DNA from: Thamnaconus septentrionalis
Lineage: Eukaryota; Chordata; Actinopteri; Tetraodontiformes; Monacanthidae
Assembly (NCBI GenBank): GCA_009823395.1
Contig: CM020508.1
Location: forward strand, 849,015 to 913,014
Length of the DNA stretch: 64,000 nt
Reading direction: 5' to 3'
Of this stretch, positions 23,188-35,457 are shown piece by piece. The notes beneath the pieces were generated by a model. That model did not search any database and had not been told where the DNA came from. It worked only from the letters and a program-made list of their open reading frames with translations. The first letter of the stretch is position 1. Each line of letters begins with the position of its first letter. A program made the translations under genes and the position numbers.

Positions 23188-23281
23188 CAGCTGGGATAGG
23201 CTCCAGCAGACCCCCATGACACTGAGCTCATGAATAAGCCGGTACTGAAAATGGATGGATGGATGGATGGATGGATGGAAG
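23188..23281 (+). mobile_element. 5'-truncated SINE with 10-bp target-site duplication
   Basis: Contains GCTGGGATAGGCTCCAGCAG, a GAGCTCATGAATAAGCCGG segment and an (ATGG)n tail. It is the sense counterpart of the 3' half of the SINE at 34364-34725. It is flanked by perfect direct repeats GAGGCTCCAA at 23178-23187 and 23282-23291, so this is a genuine truncated retro-insertion of 94 bp. Confidence 0.85.
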
Positions 23282-23452
23282 GAGGCTCCAAGATTCACTG
23301 ATCACACCAGAAATCATTAAATTATATAATTAAAAAAAAAAACAGCTAATGTTTCCAGTGTGGCCAACTCCCCCACTGAGAAAAGTTAGTTCTGGCTAGT
23401 CCTGAAAGTGGCTAAATGACATTAATGTCTTACTTGCATAATTGATCTACAG

Positions 23453-23600
23453 CAGTGGTTCTCAACTGGTTGAGTCTCAGGACCCAGCACATTTTTTTTT
23501 CCTTTCCTCATGAAGTCACGAACCAAATTTATTCCACAAAAATGAAAACAACAGCCCACTTTCTATCGAGTCTAGGAAATAAATTATTGGAATTATAGAC
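23453..23600 (+). mobile_element. hAT-type transposon left end (truncated or diverged)
   Basis: CAGTGGTTCTCAACTGGTTG followed by GTCTCAGGACCC is a standard hAT terminus of vertebrates. The matching inverted right end was not found, so the extent is unknown; the limit given is nominal. Confidence 0.55.
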
Positions 23601-23897
23601 TTGAATTTGTGTCCTGCAAAATAAATGCCCATTTCCTCCGCTCTGATTGCTCCACCTTCCTTTAAACGAGGGATAAAGAAGATTTCAGGGCTTCGCTGAC
23701 ACTAAACGGCTGCCTCAGTCTGAATAAAGGGACCAACCAGCTGCTGCAAAGCCGATTGAAATAGCGGCAACAAGGAGGTTCTGGAGTCGGGACTCGCAAA
23801 CGTTTCAAATCAGCTGATTGGCTGAAGTCTCAGGTGTTGACGATGTCATCGCGGACATCGCTTCCACATCTGAGCTCCAGGCTCTCAGAGAGAGTTA

Positions 23898-24452
23898 GGC
23901 TGTCTCAATTCAGGGTCTGCATCCTTCAAAGCATGCATTTGAAGGCCAGTTGCGTCATAGCACTGCGTGAAGGCTTGTCACAATTCAATAAAATTGGAAG
24001 GACGCTCCAAATGCGCCCTTGAAATGCCGATTCGAAGGATGCACCGCTACTATCCTTCGCGTCCTTCTGTATCCCAGGATGCTTTGCGTGCTGCTGCTCA
24101 GCATCCTGGGATCCTGGGAAGTCAACAGAAATTAGCGGCATCTACTGGCAGAGACATGGCATATACATTTAAGTATTCAAATTTCACATGAAAGGTTTTT
24201 AACGCAGGGTTTTTACTTATTTGAACATCCAACACCATGGTTGGATGGCGAACCAATGGTTAGCTTGATGCTATAAAAACGTCACTTCCGGGGTTGGCCA
24301 GCAGTAGGGAACGGCGGTGACGCAAGCAGGAAATACGCCAAAGGCTAGACCGTCCCAGGTGGTTACCAGGGAGGCGGGTCTGGGTTCATCCTTCTTGTCC
24401 GGGTCCTTCGGAGGACTCGCCTTCCGACGGAGGACTGAATTAAGACACAGCC
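23898..24452. mobile_element. Harbinger-like MITE with TTA duplications
   Basis: The left terminus GGCTGTCTCAATTCAG pairs with the right terminus CTGAATTAAGACACAGCC. The flanking trinucleotides are TTA (23895-23897) and TTA (24453-24455), the TWA-type duplication expected for PIF/Harbinger elements. The interior has repeated GCATCCTT and GGACGC/CCTTCG words and no transposase. Length is 555 bp. Confidence 0.75.
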
Positions 24453-24455
24453 TTA

Positions 24456-24667
24456 GTTCACATTTTCCCTCCAGGAAGGATCTGAACGAGGGGAAATTTC
24501 CTCCTTGATGAAGTCTGAAGGCGAGGAGGACAGAAGATTCATCCAATCACGTTTCACAAGTTGAGAATGTGTCTCTTTTAAGTCCCGGACATGGTTGACG
24601 GACATAATAATTTCATGAAGCACTGCAACACAACCATGAAATAATTAATAACATTATGAAATATGTA

Positions 24668-24713
<46 letters not shown>

Positions 24714-25079
24714 TATGTATTTTGACATAAAATTAATTGAAATGTTAATGAATTAATGACATATTTAATAACACATTTTTGTATTTAGTTCCAATTTTAA
24801 TTAATTAATGACACATTTTTAACACATCATTAAATAAGTATTTAATTATGTATTTATTTATTTAATTTTGGCACTTTTAGTCCTCCATACTCGCCATCCC
24901 AGCAGGCTTTTGAACCGTTCAACAGGTGATTTCAGCAGGCGGCAATAATTCCTTCCTTTAATGTAATTAACCAGGGGGCGCTGTCTGAAATGTCAAACCC
25001 AGTTAATCTCTACGATCAACCTCCGAAAGGCCATGCAAGCCGATGGCTCTGCCCACCTCGGCGCTCTACCAATGGGGAG
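24456..25079. other. Non-coding with (AT)n tract
   Basis: An (AT)n tract lies at about 24662-24712, followed by AT-rich ATTAATGACA repeats to 24870. No gene is recognised. Confidence 0.45.
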
Positions 25080-25089
25080 CACACGTATC

Positions 25090-25220
25090 GCCATCCATCC
25101 ATTTTCCATACCAGCTTCTTCCCAAGCTCAGGGTCACAGGGGTCTGCTGGAGCCAATCCCAGCTGTCATAGGGCGAAGGTAGGGTGACACTCTGGACAAG
25201 TCGCCAGTTCATCGCAGGGC
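25090..25220 (-). mobile_element. 5'-truncated SINE with 10-bp target-site duplication
   Basis: The sequence CAGGGTCACAGGGGTCTGCT, GGAGCCAATCCCAGCTGTC, GCCAGTTCATCGCAGGGCC is the 3' part of the same SINE family as 34364-34725, with the ATCC tail at the left, so it lies on the minus strand. Perfect direct repeats CACACGTATC flank it at 25080-25089 and 25221-25230. It lacks the tRNA-like head. Confidence 0.88.
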
Positions 25221-25230
25221 CACACGTATC

Positions 25231-28200
25231 TCACATGAGCTAAATGGAGCTCGGCCGACATGGATTGTTCTGGGTTTGTCTGGTGTTCATACTCTGGAGT
25301 GGGTGAGATGTTTTTGTTTTTTTTTGTTTTTTTTAGCAGACTGGCAGAAACCACTGGCTTGCTAGATGCTAGCCTAGCGTAGCCTCGCACCAGCAAACAC
25401 TCTCCTTCTAATCTAGAAGGACTTGGACGACTGAATTTGTTAAAAAAGGTGATACATGGCGATAAATAGCATGCTAGCTAACTTGGAAAATGAGCTCCTA
25501 CGTATGTCCGAAATTCTGAAAGCGCCCCTTTAAGACAACAAACACCCCCCAAAAATAATTAGATAAAGATATAAATAAAAAACAGAAGATCAGCAACCAT
25601 AAATCAGTTCACTGGTTCCGAACATTTGGGCTGAAAACGCTTCAGTGCAGCCAGAGGCCCAATCAATACCACCACTCACCCCCCACACACACACACACAC
25701 ACACACACATGTACACACGCACGCGCACACGCGCACACACACACACATCCTCGGGCATATCAGTCAATGGCATCAGCGATATGTTTAATTGATCAGCCTT
25801 TAAACTGCTCGGTGGCTGGAGCTGCTTACAGCAAAGAGTCCAAATCGATGAAACGACTCGTCCATAAAGATTCCTCCACGACCGCTAGCAAAGTGTCTTT
25901 AGCCGCCAAGCCGCCGGAGTCAATTACTGCTCATTAGTGGGAGGAGGAGGAGGAAAGGAGAGGTGGAGGGAGGGGGGGGGTCAAATATTCTCCTGAACAT
26001 AATTAGATTTTTTTTCCTTTTGAGTGAAAAATCAATTTCACACCAGAATGTGGTGCCAGTATTTCTTTAACTTTGCATACGTAGCCACCTCACCTCACCT
26101 TACCCCTTCTCCCTCGTTTTTTTTTTTTTTTTTTTTTTTACCGGGAAGCAGCTCACATGACTCACAAACCTGGATCACCTTTGACCTCTGTGACATCAGC
26201 AGCAGGCCGGCGAAAGAGGGAAAGAAATAGAAGGTTGGAGGAATTGAGGCGAAACAGGGTTTTTCCCAACTTAAATTTGATGATTCCAAGATGAAAAAAC
26301 AGAAAAAGACCAAAAAAAACAACAACACTTTTCCTATTTTCACTTGCAGCAAAAAAAAAAAAAAAAAGACAAAACAACAAAAACGTCAACAAGAAAGTGG
26401 CCCACATCAGCTCCTTAGACGTGCAACCGGGCAAAACATCAGCTAAAAGTAAATGACTGCTGCCAATCGAGTTAATTAGCCGCTAAGCCACTATGCTATT
26501 CATCAAGGCAACGTGTCTCCTCACCCTGATTGGATGCTGCCGCGGCTAAAACTTCACTCACAGGAGAGATAACTAATGAGCTGAGCGAATAGAGCAGAGC
26601 TTCTGACTGGTTAGGGAGAAAAAAAAACTACAAAAAAATAACTGGGACAGAAGGAAAAACTGATGTGTCTTCTTTTATATAGAATTCGAAGAAAAAAAAC
26701 ACACGCTTCAATTGTTTTTTGTTCTTGTTTTGCTGATGAAGTGTTTGAACTGAGTCGAGAAACACACACACACACACAAAATCATTATCTTTGAATGGTT
26801 GCGATACATTTTTCTGATTGTTTCATGATTATTTTATATCATTATTATTTTAAAATTATTTCATGATATTATTTTTCTTTTTAAAATCCTGATAGTAATA
26901 ATAAGTATAAGAATACCGAAAATAATCTTTTTTTTTTTTTTTACTCATCACGGCTGCTTGTCAGTGGTGTCAGAAGGAAACGTCACCTTCTGAGGAACTC
27001 GGAGCAAGCACACAAAGTTCTCAACCTGCATCTCCCAAAATGTAATAGTGGAGCAAATTGCTTCACGTCCTCCTTTATCGGCTGCCGTCGCCACCTTCAT
27101 GAGGCGAGCGGAAGCTGCAGCTCGATGCATCAAACCTTTTCCCGAGTGACAGCCGGGGGATTTCATAATCGCTGCGACCCGAGTGAGAATAAATCACCAC
27201 TCAGAGCAAAAGCTCCGCAAGAATAAAGAAAAAAAAGGCGCTACCAGTTGGGGGCGAAGAACGCCGTAAATTCAGGACGGCAGCGACAGCAGCGTGCGAT
27301 TCGTGGGACGAGATTAAAAATTCAAACTCGGCAACTCGGTGGCGGCGCCGGCAGAGCGTTTTGGTTTTTTTTTTTTTGTTTTTTTTTTATTGCTGGTGCC
27401 CTCGCTTCACCTTCCCGGGTTTGCTTTTCATAATCAGCGCCGCCCTGCGAGGAGGCTGGGGAAGAATAAACACCACCTATTTAGTCCTGATTAAAAGATC
27501 CACGATTTTTCTTTCTTTCTTTTTTTTTTTTCCGCCACTCTGCCCAGTCAGATAAACCGCATCAGGGCCGAGAGAAAATTTCAGAATTTTCCGGATACAC
27601 AGTGTAGCTATATTTAGCAATACTTGCAGCCTTTATACATTTTTGCATTTTATGTTCTGGTGTTTGATCAACTATTTTCTAGTCAAGATCCGCCTGGTTG
27701 TCAGACCTACACGTACGACTTCCTCACCTGTCGCTGCTTTTCTTTCGAAATTATATATTATATTGCCACCTCTTGGTGTGGAGGGCACACAGCGCCTAAA
27801 GGGGACCATCACCACCATCACCACCACTGTCAGAAGTCACGCTTGCCTTTAATTAAACTTTTCTCTTGTTTTGCCGTTGCTTCGAATACCCCCATCCCCC
27901 ACCCCCCCCACCACCCCACCAACACACACACACACACACACACGTATGACGACAACTTCCTCCTTCCTCTCAGATGTCAATCTCTTGCTTCTTTTTTGTT
28001 GTAGGATTTTCTCTCATTTTTAAACAAATGATTCACGTCGCACAATTAGTTGTTTTTTTTCCCCCTCCTTCTGTCACTCTGACTCATGATCAACAGCTTC
28101 CTGTTATCGCCTTCCTGTCCACGCCCAGACATCTTCACCCCCCCCCACCTCCTTCGCTCCCAATTTTTTTTTTTTTTTTTTTGCTGATGACCTGCGAGCT

Positions 28201-28767
28201 GCCCGCCGACCAGCCGCAGAGACAAAAGGTAAAATGGAAATGGATTTTCCCGGCTGCGGCCGAGATGATGAAGTAGTTCATCAGGCAGAAATATAGAATT
28301 CTTCCCGCCACGCTCATCGACCCACACCATAGATACATTAAAACGCCGGCAGCAAATCGTTGGCCGCTGCGTCGCTGCCGGACATCGACTGCGATCCTCT
28401 GCGGCTACATTGATCTCTGACTCCCGAACCCCCTGGCCACCTCCACCCCCCCCCCCCGCCAGCGAGTGACTCCAACCCACGTTTCACACTCCTGAGCACG
28501 GCGGTCGTCACCATCTCTCCGACCGCCATCACTGTAGTAAATATGGGATAAACTAGCAAACTAGCAGAGGAATTGTGAAATAATTTAGCAATAATTTAAG
28601 CAACAATCAGGACGTTTGAATAAATTACGATTTCTGTCATAGCATCTGAGAAAGTCCCCGGAGGTGAAGCGGGAGTTCATCGGTACCAGTGATTGGTGCT
28701 CTTTCATTCAGAAAAATAAAGAACGGCTCCTGCTGTGCTCGGGGCCATGACCATCACAGGCCACAGT
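25231..28767. other. Non-coding region
   Basis: Contains (CA)n tracts (25683-25745, 26762-26779, 27923-27942), long T or A runs (26118-26139, 26350-26368, 26928-26942, 28166-28183) and a C-run at 28447-28457. Stretches 25760-25935 and 26990-27220 are unique and repeat-free with homeodomain-like AATTAC/GTTTAATTGATC words, and are candidates for conserved regulatory DNA. No exon is recognised. Confidence 0.4.
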
Positions 28768-29424
28768 CCTCAATCTCAACCCTCGACCTTGACCCTCAAT
28801 CTTTGGCCCTCAATCTTGGCCCTCAAAAATAAGTGTAAGGGCTATCTTGTGACTTAGAAATGGGACACCCCTTAAGTGCAGTTACGTCTTCAGACTGTGG
28901 GGGGCGGCCTTACGCCAAAGCTACGTCCAGTCTGTCAAGAAGACGACGGCGAAGAAGAAGAAGGAGGGGGGGGGGGGAGTCCTCCGTCGCTACACAACGA
29001 GGTATACAAGTAACGTGAAGCCGGGACCGCCGGTCCGGCTGACAAACATCGTAAAGTAAAAAAAAAAAAAAAATGTTACGCAACAACAATGTCAATAATC
29101 CATAAAAAAGTCTTAAACCAAGACAATAAAATGGTTTCGTAATATTTATATCTTTATTAACTAAGAAAATACTTCCATTTGTAGATCGCTTTTTCCATCG
29201 CCATTTTTCGAAGATGTCTTGGCGAAAATACACAATGCCTTCTGGGTAGCCCTTACTCCCAAGGGTGGTGCCGGAGAATCTCAATATTGAGGGCGATAGA
29301 GCCCTTAAACTTGTCCCTCAACTTGACGTTCTGAGAATCAGGACAGCACTTGCACTTCGCGGGAGCGCGCATTTTTGAGATTGAGGGTTGAGATTGAGGG
29401 TTAAGGGAGGAATTGGAATTCACC
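28768..29424 (-). mobile_element. Non-autonomous DNA transposon, copy 1 (left end truncated)
   Basis: The right end reads TGAGATTGAGGGTTAAGGG then AGGAATTGGAATTCACCCC; the left end begins within the CCTCAATCTCAACCCTCG subterminal repeats. The interior matches the element at 61223-61947 in opposite orientation along nearly its whole length (for example GACGTAACTGCACTTAAGGG in the other copy), with a variable (GAA)n segment. There is no full transposase. A short frame (NVKLRDKFKGSIALNIEI) is shared by both copies, but this may only reflect recent common origin. Confidence 0.8.
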
Positions 29425-29426
29425 CC

Positions 29427-29710
29427 AAATGGACTGCACTTATATGGCGCTTTTCCAGCACCTTCACAGTCCCCCAAAGCACATTGGCCTCTCATTCACC
29501 CATTCACCCATTCACCCATTCACACACACACATTCATAGACCAATGGGTGGCTGCTGCCATGCAAGGCGCTGCCTCGTCCCATTGGGAGCAACTGGGTTT
29601 CAGTGTCTTGCCCAAGGACACTTCAGCATGTGGACAGTTGGAGCCGGGATTTGAACCGCCAACCCTTCGATCATCAATTTGTAGCTCGCTCTACCAAATG
29701 AGCCTGGCAT
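29427..29710 (-). mobile_element. tRNA-headed SINE
   Basis: On the minus strand the head reads GGCTCATTTGGTAGAGCGAG (A-box like) and, about 45 bases on, GGCGGTTCAAATCCCGG (B-box like). The body contains TGTCCTTGGGCAAGACACTG and the end CGCCATATAAGTGCAGTCC, a common teleost SINE layout. The 3' end abuts the terminus of the neighbouring MITE. A GAATG-rich stretch (29491-29525, complement) is an internal short repeat. Confidence 0.8.
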
Positions 29711-32593
29711 GCACATCAGAAACATGCTGAATGTTTACAATGTGTTGAAATATGTTAATTGAACATATTTTTACATAACAACCAATGAAGTGCAGGATGG
29801 ATGGCTTTTACAAAGGAATGAAATAAATAAGGCAAATACAAATAAAAATAATAAGTAAAACCCATGATAGTGATGCAGCTTGTGCCACCACACATGGCTT
29901 CATGTCAATTTTTCTGTACGCGTCATGTTTCTTCATGAGAGTAAAAGCCTCAAATTCTGGGTATGCAAATAATTGAAATTTAACAGTAAAACATTCCTCC
30001 CTCTCATTGCCACATCCATCTCCCGTCAACATCTCTCTCCCACGAACAGTCATCAGCTCAACACAGTTTTCTTTTTCTTCTGAGTCAAACAGTAGACCTG
30101 GGTTAACAGCTCTCTTTTTTCACTGTGTTACCTCTGTATCATATCAGTAATCGTTTATGTGATCAAAATAAAGATATCAATAGCAATAATATCAATATCA
30201 TTTTCCAAGTCTATTTCTTCTCACTTCTTGCAGCACTAAGTAGCTGTATGTCTTTCAAAACATTGCAGTAAAACTCTGAACAGGACTGCTCAAAGTTGAG
30301 CATTCAAGAGCCTCAGCCATTTTGGTTTGATGCTGAAAAGAACGAGCGATCCTGATTCATAGCCTACTCTATAAGCAAGCTACGCAGGCAGCACGCAGTT
30401 GTTGTGAATGGGTTGTGCAATGGTATTGTCTGCAGTGACGAAGACGACGGTTTATAAATGCAAACTCTACGGAAATGAACTTGAGAAGAAATACGGGACA
30501 AACCCCATCCTGTATCGATTCAAAGCGGGACGCTCCATTTCATTGTCAAATACAATGGGACAATTTTGTTGTTTGCCGTTTGGAGCAGTTTGCATAGAAT
30601 GCTTGATTCGACTTATAGCACAGAAGAACACTTTCTTTCTCCTTAGTTAGTAGTAGTTATTTGTGTATTGTTGTGTCTTTGTGAAGATTTGACAATTTGA
30701 TGGAGAAAGAATGAAGTTAAGAAAAGAAGAACGCTCTGGCTTGAAACAACAGTGTCAACGATATGGACTTCTTTGCGATTTTGTTTTTCACAAGCAAAAG
30801 TTGCTCGTTCGAGGCGGCGCTGAGACTCGTTGATTTGCATTACGTATTAAAATGTCACTGCATATTTTGCTGTCAGCACGCCCCCACCCCCCGTTCTATT
30901 GACATTTAAGGTCTCGCTATGATTCTTTTTATAGTTTCCACAAACACGTCTGATCACCTCCCACATCCTCCTCCTCCTTCTCCTTCTTCTTCTCATGTCC
31001 TTATCTCTTGTCTGTCTCTCTTCCTTTTCACTCATTTCCTCCCATTATTTTACTTTAGCAACATTATTTTCGATCCAGCAGTTTCAGCTTCTTGCTCCTC
31101 TTCTTCTTCTTCTCCTACTTCTTCCTCTTCTTCTTCTTCCTATTTCTCATTTCGCATTTTACGAATTAGTAGGATCGAATGCTAGACCATTGACATCCAA
31201 TGACATTTATTATTAGTATCATTATTATTATTCGTAGTATTATTATTAGTAGTAGTAGTAGTAGTAGTAGTATCAGTATCAGAATCTAAAATGCATAGCT
31301 CAAAACGTTTCAACTTCAACTTATCAAAGTAGAATAAAAGGCTGAGCGGGGCCGTACGAAGAATTGCTCCAGTGATTAGACTGAGCCCGACACTCCTTGA
31401 CCTCTCCCTGGAGATTAACACACAAAAAAAGAAAGGGCCAAATCTGCAGCTTCGCACCTCCAGCAGGACTGAGGGTCAAAATTAGACTTAGTCAGTGGCC
31501 ACACACACACACACACACACACACCCGCCTCATCTCCATTCTGCAGACGATGGCATAATAATCAGTGGAATGAATAAACGGCAATTCACGGCGTTCCTAT
31601 TATTCCTTCCCTCCATCACACGGCGGCCTTTTATCGCCTCCTCTTGTCGTTGTCTGACTGGATTCTTGAGGTCCAATTACAGCCAGGACGCCCTTTTTTT
31701 TTAGCACCCCTCCCCACCACCACCACCACCACCCCTGCCTTCCGGTGTCCTGGTGACCTCGCCACCGCCGCACCTTCACATCCTTCCTTTTTTTTTCAAA
31801 GAGTTTCACGTGTTCATGCGCGTCACATTTTAAAGACCCCCTGCCACCCCTGTGACCCCCTTTAATGTTTAAAAGGCTCCTTTAACAGCCTTGTCGGAAA
31901 CATCGTTGCACATGGTCAAACGCTACTTTATGTACACGTTTATGGTTATTTCTGTATTTGTTACATTGTTTTATAACTCCTGGTCCTCACCGCCGCCACC
32001 GCCGCCTAAACTGAACTGCATGTGTTTGTGTAAAAACGGTGAGAAGTAAGTAAAAACTGCTGAGGGAGCCTCTTTATACCGCCACATTAATCCAGCAGCC
32101 AAAGAAGAGGTGACAAATAGGTATTAAATAAAAGATTATCACGTTTTGGGTTTTTTTTCCATCTCTTTTTAAAATGCCGGGTTACGGCTGCTTTTTTTTT
32201 CCCCACACCGGCGTGTGGAGGGAAAAAAAACAGAATAATGAATAAAACTGCTGTGCTTCCACCTTTAACTTCCTCCGTTTGTCATTTATTCATCAAGCCA
32301 TCAGTTTCGAGTCTGCGGACGCCGGACGTTAAACAGCTGCCGACTGAATTCATTTGGACGTCAATTATTAATAATTATTAATAGACAAGGGGCAATAAAA
32401 AAAAATAATATTAAAAAAACCTTTGAAGAGTAGGCAAGTATAGGTTTTCAAATTGGTCTAAGCTACATTACATTTAGAACAAATTCTAAAGCAGTTTATA
32501 ACTACAGACACAAACAAAATGAAATAAATGCAAAGAAATTACATTTAAATATGTAATTTAAATGACAGTTTCCTTCGTCATCATCATCACCAC

Positions 32594-32641
<48 letters not shown>

Positions 32642-33163
32642 TATCATCATCATCATCATCCGTCTTCTCTTAAGTCACACATTGGTCCTTAATCCTAATG
32701 GTATATAAACATTTACATGTATGTATATATTTCAGTTTGTCCAATCAAGAGGCAGAGATGATGAGCAGGCTTCCTGTTAAAACTCCACTCCTCCCTCTCC
32801 TCCTCCTCCTCTTCCATATCTCTCTCCACTCTCACTCTGTCCATCTGATCCTCCTCGCTCGTTTTATCTGCTGCTCACACACGCACACACACACTCTCTC
32901 TCTCCCTCTCCCTCTCCCTCTCCTTCTCCCAGCTCTCTCTTTTACACCTTAAGCCGTCTAAGGCGTCAGGATTTGGCGCTGCTCTCTCTGTTCTCAGCCT
33001 TTAATAAAGGACTAAGCAGTGATTTAGGCCTCAGCCACTCTCAGCTCTCCTTTCTCACTGTGATGGAAAAAAGCAGCGGCCGCCGCCCAGCCAGTCTGTC
33101 TGGTTGGAACAACCTTATGATCGCAGATAAACTGGAGTTGTGGTAGGGTTTTTTCACATGTAC

Positions 33164-33250
<87 letters not shown>

Positions 33251-34011
33251 TAAATACACATATATATTGTCTCAAATGTATGAGGGACCACATTCTGCAT
33301 TTCATCAACTGCAAAAACTGAAGGAAAAAAATCCTTAACAACGTGCCACCTGTGGACAAAAGTGGTGCCACGGTTGAATGTTCCACCAGTTCGCAGTTGA
33401 TGTTGCAAAAACGTCAACATTTTCAGCAGCAGCTCAGATTCCATACAGTCAGAAACCTCTAGTCATTGGACACAATCTCCATCCATCCATCCATCCATCC
33501 ATCCATCCATCCACCTATAGCTTTTCTCCACAGGAGGATTTCTATCTTAGCACATGATTGGTGCAGCTTTGAATTTCATCTGACTGTTTTTTCAGATGCT
33601 GATTCAGTTCAGTTCAATTTGATTCAAATCACTTTAATCTTTCCCTCCAGAGCAACCCATTGCACATTGTGTTGAAAAAGTGTGTCAAAATTTAAAATGT
33701 ACACTCCTAACAGAGGGGTGGACTGAAATTAAAGCACAACACCCCTAGCTGTTCAAAGATGAAACTTTGAAAAAACGCTAAACATAAAACACACACACAC
33801 ACACACAAAGTCTGAAGTTTGCAGTTGGATGCAGATGCAGACTGGAGGAACTGAGGTCTGGTTACCATTTAAAGTAACAAGGGCCTTCTTACACCCACCC
33901 ACACACACACGCACACACACACAGAGTCACCACGGCAACAGAGCTGAGAGTAAATGGCTGCAGCGATGTCCCTCCAGACGTGTCCGGCATAGGAATGCTA
34001 AGATCCTCACT

Positions 34012-34058
<47 letters not shown>

Positions 34059-34279
34059 CCACAACCAGTATCAGTATCAGTCATTTCCTCCTGGAGTCGG
34101 AAAACAGCAGACCTGATGCGACATCAGTAAAGAAGGTTGTCGGTTCGAGTCTCAGTCTCTCTCACTTTCACTCTCTCTCTCTCACCCTGCTCTGACCTGT
34201 TTGACCTCCGGAAGCAGCGGAACCTGGTCAGTCCACAGAATGTTCCAGCCCAGTCATGGGAGGAGTGTTTTTGCTAAAA
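29711..34279. other. Non-coding region with microsatellites
   Basis: Simple repeats: pyrimidine-rich CTT/CCT tract 30958-31145, (AGT)n 31245-31271, (CA)n 31500-31524, (CAT)n 32577-32660, (TA)n 33171-33250 within a longer ATAC/ATAT run, (ATCC)n 33478-33513, (CA)n 33790-33807 and 34013-34055. Nothing coding is recognised. The frame at 30408-30650 has no family resemblance I can name. Confidence 0.5.
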
Positions 34280-35457
34280 CAGGAGTGTAAAACTCAAAAA
34301 CACAGAGGGTCAAATTTTTTAAAAAAAAAAATGGTATAAGTGGAGGGCCAGACTGGTTCAACATTCATTCATTCATTCATCTTCCATACCCGCTTCTTCC
34401 TGAGCTCTGGGTCACAGGGGTCTGCTGGAGCCTATCCCAGCTGTCTTAGGGCGAAGGCAGGGTGACACCCTGGACAAGACGCCAGTTCATCGCAGGGCCA
34501 CATAGAGACAAACAACCATTCACACTCACATGCACACCTATGGACAATTTAGAGTGTTCAATTGACCTCACATGCATGTTTGGAGTGTGGGAGGAAGCCG
34601 GAGAACCCGAAGAGAATCCACGCAGACACAGGGAGAAACTCCACACAGAAAGGTCCCAGGCCCGGAATCGAACCCACGACCTTCTGTGAAGCGGCAGCGC
34701 TAACCACTGCACCACCGTGTTGCCCACTGGTTCAACAGTTAAGTTTAATTGTTTACTGAAAAGTTATTGAAATTATTTCACATATTAAATCTGGATCTAT
34801 CACAGCATATACAACGTTGCTAATTGGCATTGCCTAAATATGAATCATTAAGCTTACTAAATAAATAAACAAATAAAATCAGTTTCAATATTTTCTTATG
34901 GCTCTATCAATAATATACAATATTACAAGTACAAATAATTTTAAACAGGCAAACAACAGCAAAGAATTGTTTTTTTTTTTCAAAGAAAAATCAAATCTGT
35001 ACTCTTTTTGAGACCGGCCATTTTCAAAAATGCTATCGAAAAAACGCGTTTACACGAAGCTATCTTCAAAAAATGATCTGTTTGCACCGAGACGCTGTAA
35101 ATGATTGATAACGATGTAGTACCTATGCCAGGCCTGTTGTGGCGCTGAAGGTTTACTCACTAAAGTTGAAAGAAGGAGAAGAACACCTGAAGCACACCGT
35201 GTTTAAAGAAGCAGCAGCTCGCTAACAACTTGAGCGCCACTGAGAGAAGAAAGAAAGATCACTCAGGAAACTACGGTTGGCCAGTTCACGAAAACGGATA
35301 ACGTTCCCAGACTCGCAGTGCATTGTCGTACTTGAAGTATCACGGTGGTGCGTGCAATATACCGGCATACCAACTGTAATACTAATTAAATATCATCACG
35401 CAGGCCAAAGATAATTAACTTGCGGGCTGCATCTGGCCCGCGGGCCTTGACTTTGAC
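34280..35457. mobile_element. hAT-type element interrupted by a SINE
   Basis: The left end CAGGAGTGTAAAACTC and the right end GGCCCGCGGGCCTTGACTTT resemble the paired termini of a common fish hAT family (TGTCAAACTC / GGCCTTGAC). The terminal few bases on the right are replaced by a (TTC)n run at 35458-35477. Inside lie the SINE at 34364-34725 and a stretch (about 35005-35300) with GCGTTTACACGAAGC and CGAAAACGG that may be a further MITE. No transposase is visible. Confidence 0.55.
34364..34725 (-). mobile_element. Full-length tRNA-derived SINE with perfect 12-bp duplication
   Basis: On the minus strand the head reads CGGTGGTGCAGTGGTTAGCG (A box) followed by GTGGGTTCGATTCCGGG (B box). The body includes a segment whose plus-strand form is GTGTGGGAGGAAGCCGGAG, and the tail is ATTC-type repeats. 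Direct repeats ACTGGTTCAACA flank it exactly at 34352-34363 and 34726-34737. Length is 362 bp. This is the reference copy for the truncated relatives at 23188-23281 and 25090-25220. Open frames across it are not genes. Confidence 0.92.

Noticed and set aside
30408..30650. 80-codon frame beginning MGCAMVLSAV
   Set aside because: No family resemblance, no splice context and no codon-level support.
34462..34759. Open frames of 65 to 93 codons on both strands
   Set aside because: They lie entirely within the tRNA-derived SINE.
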